Under the pieces are notes generated by a model that saw only the letters and a list, made by a program, of their open reading frames with translations, ran no database searches and was not told the DNA's origin. Below, piece after piece: positions 49,928 to 61,091 of a stretch of 64,000 bases of DNA. Source of the stretch: Ophioceras dolichostomum (Eukaryota; Ascomycota; Sordariomycetes; Magnaporthales; Ophioceraceae). Every line of letters starts with the position of its first letter. Within the stretch, counting starts at the first letter, position 1. The position numbers were made by a program, and so were the translations under genes. The stretch lies in NCBI GenBank assembly GCA_003049485.1, contig PYST01000118.1, forward strand, positions 1 to 64,000. The letters run 5' to 3'.

Positions 49928-51459
49928 TCAATACCGCCCGCTAAGACTCTCCAAATCAACATCACTCAACGTCGTCGTCCCCCTTCCACTCCCACTCCCC
50001 TCCCTCGTTATCCCCACCCCCTCGCCGTCCCCAGCCACCGCCCCCCTGCTCCGAACAGGCGACGCCGACACCCCAGGAACAGGACCAGGGACAGGGCCAG
50101 TCACCACGACGCTACTGGCACAGCTCCCTCTCAAAGACCCCTCCGCAGACGCGGCGGCGCGCACCTCGCGCGCGTACTCGCGCGTCAGCTCCACGAGGGC
50201 GTGCGCCTCACTGCCGTCTAGCAGGTCTCGACGACGGTGTTGTGACTGTGCCTGTGACTGCGGACCTGGAGCTGGTGGTGGGGCTGGAGCTGGAGATGAG
50301 GTGGTGGTGGTTCTAGCCTGCTGGTGGTGGTGGCTGGTACGGGCCGGTGACGAAGACGATCGCGGAGTTGAGGCTGCTTCGGCTTTGCGGCCTGGCCCGG
50401 GGGCTGTGGGTGGGAGGGCGGGGAGGGCGCGGTGGAAGGGCGGGATTTGCGGGGGTTGTGGGGGCTGTTTGCGTGGGTGGGTGGTAGGTTGGTATTGTCG
50501 TTTTTGGCGTTGGGAAGCGGTAGCGGTGCCGGGGATGGGAGGGAGCGAAGAGGTTGGTGGAGGAGGTGGAGGTGGGGGAGGAGGAAGAGGAGGAGGAGGC
50601 AGCCTCGGGGCCGGTTGGATGATAAGGTCGGGGATCTCGAGCGGCTCCTCGTGCGGGCGCGGTGGACGGACGGGGCTGCAGGGCGGCGATGTTGGTGTGC
50701 CGGGAGGTGGTGAGCGGGGGAGGACGACGACTTCGTTGCGCAGGGATGAGGTGGGCGTTAGGCTGCCTGCTGTGGTGGTGACCGCGCTGCTTCGGTCGTG
50801 TTGAGGGGGCTGGTGGCGATGGTGATGGTGGTGGTGGTGGTGTGCTGAAGGGCCGGCTCCGACGCCGCCGCCACCGCCACCGCCGTCCCGGAGCCGTGGT
50901 GGCAGCGGGAGATTCCCCAAGGCCTGGAGCTCTCGGAGTGCCTCTGCGTCCGATCCTTCCCCTCCGTCACCTCCGCCGCTGGTGGTGTTGAGGAGGGAGG
51001 AGGAGCCTTGCACCTTTTTGGTGGGTGTGCGCTCGTGCCGCGGCACCAGTCGGTTGACTGTCGGTGCGCAGATCGGCGAGCTGGGGAACGCGAACTGGCC
51101 TGAGCCGGTGACGCTTCCGCTATCACGGCCGGACATGCTGCCGTTCGAATACGCAGGGTGCTGCTGCTGCTGCTGCCGCTGCTGCTGTTGTTGTTGCCAG
51201 TCGCGCTTCGTCGGGGATGGTGGCTGCGGAAGCACGACGGAAGCATGATGGCTGTTGTTGATGGTGTGGACCTCCGGCGCGGGACCGAGCGGAGTGAGCA
51301 GGTCGTCGTCATCGTCGTCGGCGTCTGACTTCCGGAGAGAGTCGCCTCTCCGGAAGATCGAGAGGAGCTTCCTGTCGAAGAGGCGAGGCGGTGGGGTCAG
51401 CGGTGGCTCCCCGGGGTCAGTGACCACGCTGGCGCCTGCAGGTCCCGCGGGCCCTCCGT

Positions 51460-51490
<31 letters not shown>

Positions 51491-52488
51491 ATGGCTGCGG
51501 CTGTGATGGCCGCTGCTGGCATGCGACGCCATCCGGGCCGGCGAGCTGCTGCCGCCGCCGCTGGTGGTGGTCGCTAACGTATGGCGGTTGTGGCGGAGGT
51601 GCGCCTGCAGAAGCCCGCCCTGGAAGGAGTCACGTTCCTGTTCGCGTCTGCGCGCACCGCGGCGTCGCCTGAAGATGAAGGCCACGAGGAGTACTATGAT
51701 TACTGCGCCGATGGCTGAGCAGATGCCGATGGCCGATCGTGCGCCGATCGAGAGTCCCGATCCCTCCGTGGTGGCACCGGAGGCGTCTGCTGCGGACACT
51801 GCTCCTGGCGTACTGGACATTGCTGCGGCGCCGCTGCCGGTCCCGCTGCTGGACGTCGTTGGCAGTGAGCTCGACCCTGCAACGGCTGACATCCCCGACG
51901 TTGTCGGTGGCATGTTGGTGTATGCTGCCGATGTCGCGGCGGCTGTTTCCTCGGCTGTAAGTGCCCCCATTCCGCCTGAGGTCTGCGCAGATGAAGCCGA
52001 CGACGCTCTACAACCTGTCCCTGTGCCTGTTGGCACCGACGACTTGTTCTCGCTCAATGTGATGTAGAAGTCGCAGGCAAAGTCGTGCGGTGGCGGACCG
52101 GGGTCGAAAACAGAGTGATGGCCGATGCTGCTCGTTGACGTAGTCTTGTCAGGGGCTGCTGCCTTTCTCTCTCTCGACGTTGCGGTTGTGGGGAAGGAGT
52201 ATCAGAGGATGGATCAGGGGCTAATCGGGCTCGAAAAGTTGCACAAAGGGGCAAAGAGGAAAGTGCAATAGCACCGGCAAGGAGGGAAAAGGGCAAACGG
52301 ATGAGTCCTTACTCTTGGCACTGGTTTATGATTTTATTGACCATTGCTATAATCCCGTTTCGGCATCCGATCCCGTCGTCCGTCGTCTCAGCACTGAATC
52401 CGCGACCCGAACAAGACCAGAACAACTCCCTTCCCGGCCGGCCTCCCGATCCCGATCCCAAAACAGGACCAAATCTTGCGGGAGACGA

Positions 52489-52549
<61 letters not shown>

Positions 52550-52949
52550 CAACGACAAACGGAAGGAGGAAGGAGGAAAGAGCAAGGATTTCCAGATAGT
52601 ACTTACGGTCTTGTCCCAGTCCTTTAGTCCAATCGATGCCGACCCCACAAAACGTCTGGTCGCACCAGTAGAGCTGGCGGAGCTGGATCTGGTTGCGATA
52701 GCCGGCCTCGAAGAACGCGCACGCGTCCGACGTCATGGCGTCGCCGACGACATCGCAAGAGATGCTAGGCGGCAGCAGACGTTGCAGGACGGCCTCCCTG
52801 CATGCGTTCAGGCAGGCGGGCGGGTCCGCGAGCCCTTGGCCTGCGAGTCTGGACACGACTGCGCTCTCCGCGGGGCCGTGCTGGCCGGTGCAGGTGCCCA
52901 TCGCCGGCGCCGTGGTGGCGGTGGTGGCGGAACGCCGTCGGATCTCCAT
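49928..52949 (-). CDS. Single-pass membrane protein with Cys-rich outer region and long disordered tail
   Basis: Minus-strand model of two exons: 52949-52607 and 52158 (or 52155)-49928, 857 or 856 aa. The donor is GTAAGT at 52606; the acceptor is a CAGCAG tandem. Exon 1 carries seven Cys (residues 20, 46, 50, 65, 77, 96, 101) and two more follow at about 143 and 164, suggesting a small disulfide domain. A Ser/Thr/Ala-rich stalk leads to a hydrophobic segment at about 257-277, then a RRRR stop-transfer cluster. The rest is a low-complexity cytosolic tail with Ser-Asn, poly-Gln, poly-His and poly-Pro runs. The layout resembles fungal cell-surface sensors of the WSC/Mid2 type, but no WSC domain is seen and the function is unknown. 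Oddly, there is no signal peptide after the chosen ATG, so an upstream exon may be missing. The 450 bp intron is long and contains a (GA)27 repeat, so an internal exon cannot be excluded. Confidence 0.8.
51455..51495 (-). repeat. In-frame hexanucleotide repeat coding Ser-Asn in the membrane protein
   Basis: Tandem GTTGCT units on the + strand encode an alternating Ser-Asn run on the minus strand. Nearby CTG/CAG-type units at about 51159-51198 encode the Gln run. Confidence 0.85.
52492..52545 (+). repeat. (GA)27 microsatellite inside an intron
   Basis: Twenty-seven uninterrupted GA units within the intron of the membrane-protein gene. On the transcript strand it is a CU run starting about 60 nt after the 5' splice site. 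Confidence 0.97.
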
Positions 52950-53456
52950 TGTAGCCTGACTGACTGATGTCCAGGGCTCCGATGTTTGAGGAAATGATCT
53001 ATGTCTTCCTCCCTTGTCTCTGCCGCCTTACTCCTCGACTTGCTCGAAAGTCCTGAGTGAGGACAGAGCTCTGGGAAACAAATGGTGATGTAAGTTTATT
53101 ATGTTACCATGAATTGTTTAAGACTTAAGGAGCGATAAGATGCATTCTTATGTGATGAGGCAAGTAAGTTCTCGACTTTTGTTTCCTCAAACCTCGATCA
53201 GGTTCCAAGGATGTAAAGGGCAGTGTTCAAAGAGCGAGCATATGATATATGATAGCAAACGAACGTGGGGGAATGGAAAGGGAGGAATGGCAAGGAAGGA
53301 AGGCAAACAACGGTATCCGAGGCGCAGAGGGACAAAGGGAGAGCGGAGGGGCAGTCAACCAATCTGAGACGGGAGGGACAAGACGTTGTTGGTGATATAT
53401 GAGCTGTCATAACAAACCTGCCGGCTCGCGTCCATCACTTTTCTTTTGACGCCGCG

Positions 53457-53507
53457 GCGGGAAGGGAAGGGGAGGAGGGAGGAGGGGAGGGGAGGGGGGA
53501 AAGAGGT
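53457..53507 (+). repeat. G-rich purine tract
   Basis: Repeated GGG to GGGGGG runs separated by one or two A, with a single C near its start; a good G-quadruplex candidate on the + strand. Confidence 0.85.
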
Positions 53508-56500
53508 GGAAAGACAGAAAACAGAGGGGAAGGAGAAGGAAAGAGAATCAGAGACGGTTATGTCGCAAAAAACTATGTTCACCATCGGGCTTTATACGAT
53601 CCCTGATTTGCCCCCCGTTCTAGAGCCTCAATCTGTCTTCCTCGTTCGTCCCTCCCCCTACCCGCTCACCCTCTCTTGTCTTCTGCTCATTGCTACTGTA
53701 CCTTGTACGCTTCCTCACGGGTGTTGTCGCCAGCCACGGCTGATGGCTGGCCGATAGCTGACCGATGGCTGGCGGGCTGGGACGCAACACACGCGGATTT
53801 TTCTGATGTTGTTCTTTCTGATACTAGCAACGGCAGGCAGTGCGACCAGAGGACCGGGACGAAGAAAAGACGATCAGACAACAACAGCGCGGGTAGGTAT
53901 GGTGGCTGATGATCATGATGGTTGGTGCGCCGTCCCGGCCACCTGCGCACTCACCTGCAAGTGCCTGCCCGTGCCTTTGCCTTCCCGTGCCTGCCCACAT
54001 CCACCCACCATCCCACCCTGTATTGCCTCTTCGGGATGGGAGGCTGGGCTGGATTATCCATGGGACCAGCGCGGTCCAGCAGCAAGTAGAAGAAACCGGG
54101 CTAGACACTAACTAGACTGGGAACAGGGGGTTTGGATATGGTCTCACCAGACAGACGCTCACTACTGTGCGTGTCCGCCTGCCGGACGAGAATGAAGACT
54201 CGTCTCGTAATCCGGGAGGCGGATGTTCAGACTGCCAATGGAGACCAGCTGGGACAGATATGCAGCTACCCGAGACCACCCTCCCTTCTGCCCCCTTCTG
54301 ACCCGGGGCTGGTGTTGCGCGACTCACGGGGGTTCTCGTTCTCCTGGGAAACATGTGCAATGTTGTTTATGTATGAGAATTGTGTGTGGTATGAGAATAT
54401 CGCAGTATTGCGTGCGGTTCGGCTCTCATCCTCCTTCCTTTTTCGCTATTATTGCCGGGAATCGACAGGTCGGGCCGGCACTGGATGATGGTTCATGGAC
54501 ATGGGCACGGTTAACACCAGACAGGCATGTACGTCAGTCAGCCCGGATTTCTGCTGTCTCTGTTCTGCTGTCTCTGCCCCGCGGAGTAAGAAACCGTCAC
54601 CTTATCATCCCCTCTCTCTCCGCGTCCGAAAGCTGAGGCCATCCAGGTGGTCCATCCAGCCAAGGCATTCTCTCTTTCTCTTGTGTATCGTCTCGAGGGG
54701 ATGGATGGGTGGATTGACGCCAGCCTTTCCTCCCGGATCTCGTTGAAACTCGAGTCACCGAGAAACGGTTTCTCAGCGAGGGGTTTTTTGCCCGCCACTA
54801 CTACCATCAACCGTCGCCGACATCGTTTCGTTGCCGATCACCTCCCTCCCAAGGTGGTAGGTGGTAGGTGATAGATAGGGGGGAAACACCAAAGGGTAGG
54901 GAAACGAGATTGGGGCGCACCTGGTTGGCAACAAATCAGCTCACAGAAGAGGCATCCAAGGCCTGGACCCCCTCGTCAAAGGCCGCATGGTTGTTGAGGA
55001 AGAGGTAGGGAAACACACACACCAGGTCGCAAGTCATCCCCGAGAATCACTGAGGCGGATGTTGGTGAAAAGGGGGGTAGAAAGAAGGGGAGGGGGGTTA
55101 GATGATATGAGGGACAACCAGCTGCCCACTCAGTCGTCTACCTATGGTCTACCTAGGTAGGTATGCTCGCCGAACGGGAGGTCGGGTCGGACCGGTTTGC
55201 CTTGCCAGCTTCAACCAGCCCGAAACACGCCACTGCCAGTGCCATGAACACCAGCAAGTTCCTCTCGGCCAGGACATACATTTGGCCGCACGACAATGCG
55301 ACAGTCTCGAGAGAAGCTTTTCAAGAGGAGCATCACGTCCCCAAGAGGAAAAAGAGAGAGCCCAAGCAAGGCCACTCACCATCAAGTGAGCAAGTCACGA
55401 CAGAGAGGAGCTAGACGAAAGACAAAGGACGAAAGACCAAAGACGAAAAACGAAAGCCGGGAGGAATAGATGAGGGGGCAAGGTGGTCACCCACCAGCCA
55501 GCGGTGACCTCCGCGTGTGTGTGTCCTCCCCGATACGCAGAGAGAATGCAAAGGTCTTGGATGGGTGGTGCTCCCCCTTGACTCTGATGGGCCGACACGG
55601 CCGGCCCGTTTAATGTCTCTAGATGACCTCACAAGCTACTCACTCAGTGTCGAGCCAGCATCCATTGCTCTCCTTTTCTTCTCGCTCCTCACTTTCCCCC
55701 ATATCTCCCTCTATGCATCTCTCTGTGTCTTCTTCTTTCCCTGGACAGGCCAGTGACACTAGAAGCGGTGCTCGGTGCTGCAACAGCAGCAAAGCCTGGC
55801 ACAACGCGCTGGGACCCGTCTGTCCGTCTGTTAGTCCGTCCGTCCTGCCGTCCGTCGGCTGCCTTTTGCTCCGTGAGGGTGGTAAGCAGCTCCTTATCGG
55901 ATCTTGCAAGAGTTTTCCAGCCAGCCAGCCAGCCAGCCAGTCAGACCAGAGAGCCAGGAGGAGGCAAGAGGGACGGACGGATGGGTGGGCTGATAAGAAT
56001 CCTGTCGTCAAACCGGACTGGCAAGGAGCCGATTATGGGATTGGGGATGACAGCGTCACAGCATCGGGCCTTCTGGTGGCCGGCATACAGTGAGTGCATG
56101 CGGTGTGTCCCAATATAATATCTGCATAGAAGAGTGAAGAGAACAAATTTTGGAAGAGGCAAAATTGGTATGAGTTGCACGAGTTTTTGGCAAGAAGTGG
56201 AAGACACAGACAGGCAGACAAGAGAGACCTCCCTAGGTGAGGTGGGCAGAAAGGCAGCACAAAACGGGAAGGCTCCGGCTGGGATCCAATGATTTCTCTT
56301 GATAGGCGAGGGGCCACAAAGACTTGTGAGACGGCAGCTCCCGCCCTCCTTTCCTCCCCTCCCGCTTGCTCGAGTCTTCTTGCTCCCTCACTCTCCGCCC
56401 TCCCTCTTTCCTTGTTTTGTGTATCCCGATCAAATCGTACTACCTATGTGTAGACACGTGAAAGGAGGACGTTTCTGTCGTACAGAGCTGAGAAACATCA

Positions 56501-57248
56501 ACTCATAGGTACTTTTCTTCTTAGGAAATATATTTCCCTTCCAAGGTGCGGTCTTTTTTGAGGTATGGAAAGATGCATGAAGGAGAAAATATGGCCGGTA
56601 GGTGATGAAGGACGAGAATATTAGACACTGGCCTGTATACCTAGGTATCTTTCAGCTTCCACTCGGAGCTCCTCAACCGCGGTAGGTCCTTTATGGGAAG
56701 CCACGCAATTGCAAATATATTTTTTTTCTTTCACACACAGGAAGAAAGCCTCTCGGGTCCTGGCATTGCCCGCATTCTTCCATCTCACTTGAAAGGAGAC
56801 GCGTCGGGCATTGGGTAGATGCGTAGCAGCTGAAGAAAAAAATGTAAACACCAACCAGTCAGTTTTTTTGACGACGTGCATTAATGGATGGTGAGACAGC
56901 ATAGTACGAGCCCGAGCACGAGCATGAGCATGATGGGCTGCGTAACGTAGCGGATTTCTTTTTCTTTTTCTTCTTCTGCTACTTCACCGCCTAGGCACGG
57001 CATGCTCGTTCTTCGACCTGAAAAATGTTGCTTTTCATCCCCACCCCCTAGTTGACCCCGGCTGGCCTTCTCGAATCGTTGCCACCCACGTCCCGCAAGA
57101 CGAGCGCCACTCATGCATCTCCTGCTTGATACTTGCTTCTACGGACACTTTTTTCGTTTTCTCTGGTTCTCCCCTGCAGCAGCCCTCTCCCGTCCCAGTC
57201 GACCGCTCCCCTTGCAGAACTATTTTGGGAACCGAACCTTGCTGCTTG

Positions 57249-57293
57249 CCCTGCCTGCCCTGCCTGCCCTGCCTGCCCTACCTGCCCTGCCTG
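57249..57293 (+). repeat. 9 bp minisatellite (CCCTGCCTG)
   Basis: Five tandem CCCTGCCTG units, the fourth with one substitution (CCCTACCTG). Confidence 0.95.
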
Positions 57294-59188
57294 CCCCCTG
57301 ACATCCATCCCCTTACATGAGGTACTTATATTTCCCTCCCTTCCTCATGTCAAAGCCTCGCCACGTGCTCACTGGCCTCGAAAAATGTCACCCGACCGTC
57401 CATCCACCCTCCATTCCAGCCCTGTTTCTTTGCATTCGGCCGGTAGACAGATACGATACGGAATGGGTTCCTTTCATGCCATGGATACCAAAATGAGTAG
57501 GTAGGTAAGGTGGCAATGGGGCTGTGGCGTTTTCGCTCCCGCAAAATATACAGGATATCGAAACCGGGTTCAGCAGGTAAGGCTGGACACGGGACAAATG
57601 GGGACGAGCGAGCGGCAGTCGGCCTCCCTCCCCTGCCGGATGCATGCAGATATCGATTTCTTCGGAGCAGAACGAAGAGGAGGGAGAGGCTGAAGCGTTT
57701 TTTCTTCCGACTTCGTATTTTTTTTCTTTCTCACTTTCTTTCATCGATGGGACTGTTTGTTTGGCGCGCGGTGATGGAGAGGGAACACTTGTCAGCCGGT
57801 AAGTAGGTGACACCTGCTAGGTGAGAAGAGAGAGAGAGATGAGATGTGACGATTTCGGAATGCACTGTTGGCCCAGAGAATCGATAGCTACGTGTCGCGC
57901 CCTCGATTGAGAGCGGGTTGATTTTGGAAGAACGGAACAGAACTGAGAACTGACCTGGGAGCCCTGCTCGCAACAAACGGGTGCGTTTGTCATCCTCATT
58001 CATGGACCGAGCCCCCATTGGCCGTCGTTTATCGAGTCCTATAGCTCCCTCCGTCTTCATTCTATCTCGATGGATTTTTTTCGCTCCAATCAGAACAGTT
58101 GACGCCGGCGGAAGGAATGTTTGTGGCTCGTCGTTGTCGTCGTCCCGAGTCCTGCTGCACCTGCTTTTGCAGCACGCACAAAACAAACAAATCCTTCCGG
58201 GTCTGTCCACTCGCTGCCACGGACTTGGGACGGGATGGATGGTAGACAGAGGCAGGAGAGAAAGTAGAGCAATCAGCCTCCGATAGCACAGAGCTCTTCC
58301 ATTTTCTTTTTCGTTTTCATTTTCAACTTGGACTGCATCTGCCGGTCCCGATTGGACCGCAGGAGAGAATTAGGGAGGAGGACAAGACAGGCACAGCCCC
58401 TGCTGCAATGAAAGCTCGTGCTTGTGTGTCCTGTGCTGTCCTATCCTGCCTGTTCGTGCTTCGGAGATATCTGTCTGTCCATCAGTCAGTCAGTCAGTCA
58501 ATCACTTTGTGGTTGTGAAGCATTGTGTAGTGGGTATGTACTAACCGCTACTGGGACGGAGAGAAAACTGTCAAATCCCCAGGAGACCTTGGAAACTTCC
58601 TTCGAGTCCTGTCCGTTTGTCCCCCAGAACACCAGCGCACCCGATCACTAGTAAGGGGGAGAGGAGAAAGGGGTGGAGGAGGACGCAGACTCGTGGCTCG
58701 CGCCGAGTAGGCGCCGAGAAAGTGGCTCGTCGAAGTTATGTGAGATGATGCTTGAGTGATGGTGCGATAGAGAGAGGTACAAAACCATACGGGTACTGAT
58801 CGAATTGATGATCTATTGGCTCTCCGTAGTCGGTGCCTGTAATGATTCCTACATGAATATGTTTTAATCTTCGCAATGAGCAGGATGATCGGTAGGACAT
58901 CGCGTGAGATGGCTGATTCCCCAATTTCAGGCCCCTTCGCTCTTCTCGTCCCTGGTTCTGCCATTGAGTGTGGCAATGTGAATCTTCAGCGTGGTGACCG
59001 GCCCTATACGGTCCAACAGTGAGAGTGAGCATGGCTGGCGGAGGCGATAAGGGCAGACAATGTAGAAACTTGCTCATTTTTCGTCGACCAAGGGATAGTT
59101 CAATTCTGAGGAGATCTAATTTTTGCCTCTGAGGAGTTCATGCTAGATTCATAGTTTTGGACTACGAATAGCAGAAAAGTTGGGCCAG

Positions 59189-59237
59189 GGACAAATGAGA
59201 TCCATGGACAAATGAGATCCATGCGGGATAAAAACCC
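59189..59237 (+). promoter_or_regulatory. TYW2 promoter: 17 bp tandem repeat and TATA-like element
   Basis: GGACAAATGAGATCCAT is present twice, identical, at 59189-59205 and 59206-59222, directly followed by GGGATAAAAACCC at 59225-59237. This lies 48-96 bp upstream of the TYW2 ATG, so it may be a core promoter with a doubled site, or part of a short leader. Confidence 0.5.
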
Positions 59238-59284
59238 TTATGAGAGTAAAGATCTACACTTAATACCGACCATCAACTACAAAC

Positions 59285-60967
59285 ATGGAAATGCTCACTA
59301 CTAACGACGAACACCGAATAAGAAATAGGCCGAGAAAGAAGTCCCAATACGGGACCAAGAAGCCGAAGGCTGAAAATCCCATCACCGTTGCGGTGAAGAA
59401 ATGGCTGGCGTCAACAAATCCCCAATTGATTGAGAGTGCGGAGGATGCCCTCGCAGGGGGCGATGAAGACGAAGTCGAGGCCGCGCACCAGCGCCTCATC
59501 GCCGCCGCCCCAAAGAAATGGGTGATCTACGAGCCCATGGCCCTCCTTCCCAGCGGCAGCTTTGCCTCTGAGCCCTGGGTGACGCTCCTCCTCGACGAGC
59601 AGCGCCTCGCACAACCAGAGAAGGACGCGCTCTGGCGCGGGATCCTGGCAGAGCTGTCGACGAGGTCGCCGGGGCGGTCGCATTCCTCCCTCACGCACCT
59701 TGCTGTGAACGAGGGAATCCCCTTGCATGTTGGAGGTACTTCTCTAGGAGGAGGGGGAGGAGCGCCGCCCGATGCGGTTATGGCAGAGGCCACGGCGGCT
59801 TCATCAAGAAATCTTTCTCCCGGGGAGGAGGATGAGGGCAAGAATGAGAAGGCTTCCCCACCCACCGAGAACATCCTCCGAAGCCCGAGTGGCCTCCGAT
59901 TTCTGCACGGCGATTTCGGCCCCTCCCCCGGGAAACACAAGCCGGAAGCGGAGGACTTCGACGCGGCATTCTGGGTGTCGACCAGACAGAACGGCATCTA
60001 CCAGACCTGGGCACCACGGTGGACTATGTTCAGCCGCGGTAACATCAAGGAGAAGGCGAGGCTGCTGAGCTTCCACGATGAGGAGCCGGGGCCAGCGCCA
60101 ACAGCTGACACGAGCAGCGCGGAGGGAGACCACTCGTCCGCCGCCGTCCACCACCATCGCCACCGCCGCCGAGCCGGTGCAAGGGAGCAACAAGGCCTCC
60201 TCCACGGCGCCTGGGCGCTAGACCTGTACGCCGGCATCGGGTACTTTGCCTTCTCGTACACGAAGCTGGGCATGCGCGTGCTGTGCTGGGAGCTGAACCC
60301 GTGGAGCGTCGAGGGCCTGCGGCGAGGGGCGGAGGGGAACGGATGGGGCGTGAGGGTCGTCCGGAGTGCCGAGGAGCTTGCGCGCCCGACGGCGGAGGCG
60401 GTGGTGTTGCGCGATGATGCTCTGAAAGGGAGCGGGGATGATGATGATGAGAAAGATGTGAGAATCGTGGTGTTCCAGGAGAGCAACGCCGAGGCTAGCA
60501 GGCGGGTGCGTGAACTTCAGGGACACGGGATACTTCGGCGCATCGTTCACGTCAACTGCGGACTTTTGCCTACGAGTCGGCTGGTGTGGGAGGCTGCTCT
60601 GGGGTTGATTGCGGGCGTTGGGGTTGGGGAGGGTGGCGGTGAGGGCGAGGGTGGTGAAGGCTGGCTACATCTTCATGAGAACGTGGGTGGTGATGACATA
60701 GAGAGGAGAGGGAGTGAGATCCAGGAGCTGTTTGATAGGTGGACGACTTCTTCAGGTGATGAAACGGAGAGAGAGGGGAAAGATGATGAGAAGGAAAACG
60801 ACGGAGGCGATGAAAGGAGGAGGAGACATCTGGGCGGCCGGCTGAGAGCCGAAGTGGAACACACTGAGTTGGTAAAGACGTGGGCGCCGGGAGTATGGCA
60901 TTGCGTATTCGATGTCTATGTAACACGGCACGGTTCAGGAAGACCTGTGGCCAGGGATGAAGGATGA
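59285..60967 (+). CDS. TYW2/TRM12: tRNA wybutosine-synthesizing protein 2 (SAM-dependent aminocarboxypropyl transferase)
   Basis: Single exon of 560 aa. By family knowledge TYW2 (yeast Trm12) moves the 3-amino-3-carboxypropyl group of S-adenosylmethionine onto the tricyclic base at position 37 of tRNA-Phe, the third step towards wybutosine, in the cytosol. Visible support: an N-terminal block with PKKWVIYEPMALLPSGSF (about 75-93), the SAM-binding motif DLYAGIGYFAF (from residue 313), the second-strand motif CWELNPWSVEGLRRG (from 334), and HVNCGLLPTSRLVW (from 422), as in Trm5/TYW2 enzymes. It is longer than yeast Trm12 (about 460 aa) because of unstructured insertions: Gly/acidic around 150-195, His/Arg-rich around 285-300, acidic around 380-392, and a Gly/Glu run plus acidic stretch around 450-520. 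It is tail-to-tail with the EF-hand gene, 124 bp apart. A GATAAAAA element lies about 58 bp upstream. Confidence 0.92.
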   Translation: MEMLTTNDEHRIRNRPRKKSQYGTKKPKAENPITVAVKKWLASTNPQLIESAEDALAGGDEDEVEAAHQRLIAAAPKKWVIYEPMALLPSGSFASEPWVTLLLDEQRLAQPEKDALWRGILAELSTRSPGRSHSSLTHLAVNEGIPLHVGGTSLGGGGGAPPDAVMAEATAASSRNLSPGEEDEGKNEKASPPTENILRSPSGLRFLHGDFGPSPGKHKPEAEDFDAAFWVSTRQNGIYQTWAPRWTMFSRGNIKEKARLLSFHDEEPGPAPTADTSSAEGDHSSAAVHHHRHRRRAGAREQQGLLHGAWALDLYAGIGYFAFSYTKLGMRVLCWELNPWSVEGLRRGAEGNGWGVRVVRSAEELARPTAEAVVLRDDALKGSGDDDDEKDVRIVVFQESNAEASRRVRELQGHGILRRIVHVNCGLLPTSRLVWEAALGLIAGVGVGEGGGEGEGGEGWLHLHENVGGDDIERRGSEIQELFDRWTTSSGDETEREGKDDEKENDGGDERRRRHLGGRLRAEVEHTELVKTWAPGVWHCVFDVYVTRHGSGRPVARDEG

Positions 60968-61091
60968 TAGATACAGGGGAATAAAAACATATGTAAACCT
61001 AGCCCAAAGTACATGCTTGCTTGCTTTCTCGTTGTTCTCATAACATAGGTAGTCAGGTACCTCCCCAGGTACCTCACGGGAGTACCTCTGC

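Larger units (their letters stand above)
52950..59284. other. Divergent spacer between membrane protein and TYW2; no gene recognised
   Basis: Contents: a G-rich purine tract (53457-53507), TACCTAGGTA palindromes at 55150-55159 and 56638-56647, a CCAG repeat (about 55920-55940), a 9 bp satellite (57249-57293), a CAGT repeat (about 58484-58499) and the TYW2 promoter with a 17 bp duplication (59189-59222). Short frames around 55144-55414 resemble coding sequence weakly but match no family. Confidence 0.6.

Noticed and set aside
55144..55414. Two overlapping frames that look weakly coding
   Set aside because: No family match by eye, no clear splice partners and no supporting neighbours; left as spacer.
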